DNA from: Gautieria morchelliformis
Taxonomy: Eukaryota > Basidiomycota > Agaricomycetes > Gomphales > Gomphaceae
Assembly (NCBI GenBank): GCA_015179125.1
Contig: WHVA01000015.1
Location: 434,001-498,000, forward strand
Reading direction: 5' to 3'
DNA: 64,000 bases
Both the position numbers and the translations under genes were made by a program. The notes under the pieces were generated by a model. It ran no database searches and was not told the DNA's origin. It saw only the letters and a list, made by a program, of their open reading frames with translations. Positions 59,554 through 64,000 of the stretch are shown here, piece by piece. Each line of letters starts with the position of its first letter. Positions within the stretch are counted from its first letter, which is position 1.

Positions 59554-60172
59554 CTCTCCAATTGATGTTGTTACTGACCCCAAGAACTTGGAGTATTTCG
59601 CCACCACAAATTTGCTAACCTGATGACAAGCCCACTGGTCTCAGTTCATCTCACAATTTAACCTCATTATTCAGTTCTGCCCTGGAAAGCTTGGTATAAA
59701 ACCTGATGCTTTAACTAGACAATGGGATGTCTACCTTAAAGAGGGAGGTAATGACTATGGCGCAGTCAATCCACAGAACTTCTGACCAATTTTCACTAAT
59801 CAACAACTGTTGGAATCCCTATGGGCAACTTACTGGCTTGCACCCATCCTCTGAGTGAGCACTGTGATGGACTCGGAGAAGCTTCATGCTGACATCTTAG
59901 CCAATCTGGCATCTGATCCCATAGCCTCTCGGCATCTTGGCAATATTTCTGACCTGAGATGGATGCAAACTGACGATGGCTTCCTCTGCCATGACAGCTG
60001 TATATATGTTCCCAATGCTGATGATCAATCTTCGGAGTACTACAGTACAAACATGATCATGTACTCTTGGGACATTTCGGCCAAAACAAGACCTTAGCAC
60101 TAATATGATGGGAATACACATGGCCTGCACTTCTGTCTTTCATCATCAACTTCTGCATTGCTGCAAGTCAGG

Positions 60173-60712
60173 TGTTGGGTGCATTTATGCTCCTGCACCA
60201 AAATCAATCCAAATAGATTCCACCATTCATATTTCTTTTTATTTTGACTTGAAACCATGCTGACATTCATTCTATGATTTGTCAAATTTTTCTTTGATTT
60301 TTCGAAGCTGTATTTCTACTTCTTTTCATGTTCTGTCCAACCGACCCTTTGTGGGTGGTTGTGGACAAATTTCCTTTTTGAGCTGCGGCTGTTCACTACT
60401 GTGCTACGTTCTACGGGCGCTTATCATGGCACACCGTGGCATCACGGGCGCTAAAGCGCCGGCTAGTAGTACATGCGCATGAGACACATTTCCCTCCTCT
60501 CTCAGTGACAACTAAATTCACTGAGAGAGGCAAGTAAATTAGTCTTGTTTCCTTTTGATTTGTTGACCTAGAAATACTGTAGTGAATTAATTTCTAGGTA
60601 GTGTATAATATATTTACAGTGACCACTAAATTCACTGAGAGAGTGAATTAATTTCTAGTCTTCTTTTGAGTACCAAGTCCAGTCCTACTGCCTATAATTC
60701 CTGTCCTCTACA
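60173..60712 (+). repeat. 5' LTR of Copia-3 (540 bp)
   Basis: Begins TGTTGGGTGCATTT and ends TCCTCTACA. Start inferred from homology with the inverted solo LTR at 58581-59067. Contains a perfect 12-bp hairpin (60497-60508 and 60518-60529) and a second CAGTGA...TCACTG palindrome near 60618-60645. Confidence 0.85.
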
Positions 60713-60713
60713 G

Positions 60714-60727
60714 GGTTATGGGCCCCG
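60714..60727 (+). other. Copia-3 primer binding site overlapping the first ATG
   Basis: GGTTATGGGCCCCG lies one base after the 5' LTR and contains ATG 60718, the start of the open gag-pol frame. Confidence 0.8.
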
Positions 60728-63700
60728 GAGACACTTCACAGAAGCTTTTGGGTGTTGAGAAGCTTGCTACAGATGGAAGTAATTGGCCATTGTGGCGAGC
60801 CACTCTCATCAGCTATTTCGAGTCCAAAAATCTACTCAAGCATGTAGAAGGGAGAGTCACTCGACCTCCTGATCCTCCAGTCATGCCCCCAGGCCATATT
60901 CTTACAGAAGCTGAGGAAACTCAGATGGATAAGGCTGAGGAGAAGCTGGAGAGATATCTTGCTAGAGAAGGACAAGCCAAGACCCAAATCATCGTCTCAG
61001 TGTTAGAGTCACTAGCTCTGATGCTACAGAAACAAAAGACAGCAAAAGAGACTTGGGATGCATTGGTCAATGAAATGACCAAAAAGCCCAAGATGGTCCT
61101 CACCAGCCTGCAGAGACAACTCCACAGTATGAGATGTCCTGAGGATGGAGACTTGAGAGATCATTTGGACAAGGCCCAAGACCTATATGCTCGTCTTAAT
61201 GAGATGGGAGCCAGAGTTTCTGAAGAAGAATTCATGGACATAATCCTTGCGTTACTTCCACCATCCTATGAGGCAGTCATGAATGCCCTCACCACTTTGC
61301 TTGAAGAATGCGGGAGACCATTAGTCCCTGATGACATTATTAGGGTACTAAAGGCTCAGTATGACAGGAAGAAAACACTCCCGCAAGAAGAGCAGGTGTT
61401 TATTGGTTCATCTACTAAGAAGGACCACAAGGGGCAGAAGACGCATACATGCAGTAACTGCAAAAAGCCTGGACATTCTATGAACAATTGCTGGGCTAAA
61501 GGAGGTGGTAAAGAAGGTCAAGGACCACGTCAGAAGAACAAAGCCAAAGGCAAAAAGATGAAGAAGGGTAAAGCAAAAGCGAATGTTGCCGAAGAAGAGA
61601 CCTCTTCTGAGGAAAGTGATGATGGGCATCTTGCCTTCACCAATTTCGACGAGTGCTCTAATTTTAATTCGAGCACATCCTCAGGAGTTGTAGTGATACT
61701 CGACACCGGAACGATATCGCATATGACTCCTCATAAAGATTTATTGAGGAACTACTGTCAATTCTCACAGCCGAGGACTATCCGAGCAGCCAACAAAGGC
61801 ACTTTTGATGCCTTCGGCTCCGGGCTGCTCATATTATCCAATAAGGTTGGAGATAAAACAGTAGAAGTCATGTTGCAAGATATGTACTATGCACCAAAAA
61901 TTGCTGCTACCCTCGTCTCAATCGGTCGGTGCGATGATGCTGGCTATGATATTCGACTCGGTGGCCAGAAATGCACAATATCTAACACTGCTGGAAAGAT
62001 ATTGATGCAAGCACCGAAGGTCAATGGCTTATATCGGCTAGACCTCCAGTCACCAAGTGCTCAAGCCCATATGTGTTTGTCTGCCATGGAAATTCATCAA
62101 AGGATGGGGCACATCTCACAGAAGTCCCTACAACATTTACTTAACTGTGACATGATATTGGGCATTGAACTGAGCTCCACAGGCGATAGAATTGTCTGTG
62201 ATGCGTGCATTCAAGCCAAGATTGCACGCAAACCTCTTCCTCAAGAACCCAGAGACCGTACATCAAAATTCGGTGACAGAATTTATTCTGATGTCTGGGG
62301 ACCTGCAAGGCACCTCACAATGGATAAAAAGTCATTTTATGTTTCTTTTATGGATGACTACTCAAGGGAATCGGTGGTCTATCTCATGGCGAACAAATCG
62401 GAAGCATTCTCAAAGTACAAGCTCTACGAGGCTCTAATGCTTCGACAGAGAAATGTGCACATCAAGGCACTTGTTTCTGATCGAGGGGGCGAGTATACGA
62501 GTTCTGAATTTGAACAGCACCTAGCCAAACAAGGTACGAAGCATCGGTTGACAGTACATGACACACCAGAGTCTAATGGTGTTGCCGAACGTCTGAACCG
62601 AACTCTCACTGAGGGAACTCGTGCCATGCTATTTGAATCAGGCCTTCCTAAGATATTATGGGGCTATGTAATATCGCATGCCAATTATCTTAGGAACAGG
62701 ACGCATACAAGAGCTCTACCGGATAAAACGCCTTACGAAATGATTCACCATGAGAAACCGAACCTCAAAGACATTCACACGTGGGGAACCGAAGTCTATG
62801 TTAAGGTCACTCAGGGAGATAAATTGGCAGCTTGTGCCAAAAGAGCTTGGTGGATAGGAATTTCTGCACAGAGCCATGGTGATTATATTTATTGGCCTGA
62901 CTCTCACAAAGTTTCTGTCGAGCGAAACGTGGTATTTGATTCAGAGATGAAGAAGGGAAAAGTCCCAATCATTTCTATTGAGGAATCCAAGCTACCTACG
63001 TCTAGAGAAGAGAAGAAGGCCATTCCGGCATCAGCGCCTGTGCCCAGTCGCTTAGTCAGCGAAGAGGCAAAGATCGAAGAAATTGATGAAAGCGCACCAG
63101 AGGAATATCTTGAAGAGCTGCAACCTATTCAGGGAGTTGATGACAGACCTAGAGAAGCTGAACCGATAAGGAGAAGCGAAAGGATTCGTCAACAACAAGT
63201 GCAGCCAGCCCCAACAGGTCCCTAACAAGATCTCAAACTCAGAGACAAGCTGGCACACATATGACTACGCTAGCTTATGAGGACGTTGAGGACCATAAAG
63301 AAAATCTATTCGACCAAGAATTATCCTCCGAGGTTGATGGCATCAGTAACTATGAGTTTGCCATCAGTGCGTTTCCAATCGATGGTCAAAACAATGACAA
63401 GGCGCTGTATTTGAGTCAAATTGAACCTAGCAATGCAGACGAAGCTCTGAATAATCCTATGTGGAAGAAATCAATGGACAAAGAGTACGAGGCCCTAATC
63501 GACAAGGGAGTGTGGGAATGAGCCAAACCACCTCCTGGAGCCAATATTGTCGGTAATAAATGGGTCTACCTTTGTAAGCGTAATCCAGAAGGGAAACCAA
63601 TAATGCCTAAATCGAGAATGGTCGCCCAAGGCTTCACACAGAAGTTTGGAGTCGACTATGATGAGACATACTCACCTGTTGCTCGGTTATCCTCCCTACG

Positions 63701-64000
63701 GATCATATGCGCCATTGCTGCTAGGAACGACTGGCCTATTCATCAAATGGACGTGGACTATGCATACCTCAATGCTACGTTGCCTAAACCTATTTATATG
63801 AAGCAGCCGTATGGATATGAGTCTGGAGACAAAGACGAAGTGCTACTTTTGAAGAAAGCACTTTACGGCCTCAAACAATCTGGAAGAGAATGGTACAAAC
63901 ATCTAAGTGGTGAATTCCACAAGTTAGGATTCACTACATCAGCCACAGATGGGGCTGTATTTTATAGATGTGGCGGAAAGGGGCATGTGATTATTGCAAC
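60718..64000 (+). pseudogene. Copia-3 gag-pol (partial, with a frameshift and a stop)
   Basis: An 835-residue frame from ATG 60718 to TAA 63223-63225 contains Gag (LATDGSNWPLWRATLISYFE), a CCHC knuckle CSNCKKPGHSMNNC at about residue 243, and protease LDTGTISHMTP. It then has the pre-integrase H-H-C-C motif (HQRMGHI...CDACIQAK) and the integrase D-D-E core (YSDVWGP, VSDRGGEY, NGVAERLNRT). A frameshift near 63205-63225 moves the rest into another frame (MTTLAYEDVEDHKENLF at 63261). TGA 63519-63521 interrupts it before the reverse transcriptase (KWVYLCKR, FTQKFGVDYDETYSPVAR, YAYLNATL, LYGLKQSGREWY). This is the least decayed polyprotein of the three Copia elements. Confidence 0.92.

Larger units (their letters stand above)
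57524..60172 (+). pseudogene. Older Gypsy relic (RNase H to integrase finger), three times interrupted
   Basis: Pieces of one Ty3/Gypsy pol lie in order: 57524-57639 (VVETDT, FDDEGVLHPVAFHS-like in shifted frames), 58304-58396 (GAEPN, stop, DVHDKELLAIFKAF, HYLEG), 59554-60172 (SPIDVVTDPKNLEYFATT, QFCPGKLGIKPDALTRQWD, HADILANLASDPIASRHL, HVLLGHFGQNKTLAL). A solo LTR, a LINE fragment and Copia-3 sit in the gaps and at the right end. Several in-frame stops. This is the oldest layer of the nest. Confidence 0.85.
60173..64000 (+). mobile_element. Copia-3: Ty1/Copia element, 3' end beyond the window
   Basis: The 5' LTR (60173-60712) is followed by a copia-type primer site and a gag-pol region that runs off the window inside the reverse transcriptase. 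The 5' target duplication should be TCAGG (60168-60172). It interrupts the Gypsy relic. One frameshift and one stop are already visible. Confidence 0.93.

Noticed and set aside
58640..60645. A 2-kb DNA transposon with CTCTCTCAGTGA terminal inverted repeats
   Set aside because: The two ends are the same hairpin inside two oppositely oriented Copia-3-family LTRs, each with its own boundaries and flanks.

Overview
The window is eukaryotic DNA from a basidiomycete fungus, most likely an Agaricomycete. The host genes are split by GT-AG introns of about 47-90 nt, and one is an intact BUB3. The mobile elements are fungal types: Tad-like LINEs, Ty1/Copia, a Ty3/Gypsy chromovirus and a possible KDZ-associated relic. 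Most of the 64 kb is nested, decaying transposon sequence. Host genes are recognised only between about 39.7 and 47.7 kb, all on the minus strand: BUB3, an HMG-box transcription factor, a possible unrecognised gene, and a conserved glycine-rich secreted protein.

Layout. (1) 1-9578 is one copy of a dispersed repeat R; the second copy lies at 19943-21996. Copy 1 carries a 154-bp solo LTR and is split by a 7.34-kb insertion with an 8-bp duplication. That insertion carries an unrecognised gene built from tiny phase-0 exons, later broken by a 4.2-kb Copia element (Copia-1). (2) About 9720-18198 is a decayed LINE hit three times: by a solo Copia LTR, by a gag-only Copia element (Copia-2) and by a solo Gypsy LTR. 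Swapped target duplications show that the DNA between two opposed Copia LTRs has inverted, moving the start of LINE ORF1 to the minus strand. (3) 18.2-22 kb holds degenerate units of roughly 190 bp and the second copy of R. (4) 22-28.8 kb has no recognisable gene, one solo Gypsy LTR, an LTR relic, two long hairpins and a short dispersed motif. (5) 28.8-35.7 kb is a large inverted repeat with arms of about 2 kb. The arms carry arrays of a roughly 33-bp palindromic unit, the 2.6-kb centre encodes a broken protein resembling KDZ-associated proteins, and one arm holds a 515-bp long-TIR element. (6) 35.7-49.8 kb is the host block. (7) 49.85-64 kb is a nest: a chromovirus (Gypsy-A) whose gag is split by a 1.27-kb solo LTR, then an older Gypsy relic broken by a solo LTR, a LINE fragment (itself split by a solo LTR) and a third Copia element that runs off the window.

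The three Copia elements share a copia-type half-tRNA primer site. Gypsy-A instead has the signature of Tf1-type self-priming. None of the elements has an intact coding region as read here. The many solo LTRs with perfect 5-bp duplications point to frequent LTR-LTR recombination. The items most worth following are the microexon gene, the LTR-mediated inversion, the giant inverted repeat and the self-priming chromovirus. Protein identities rest on motifs recognised by eye; no database search was run.
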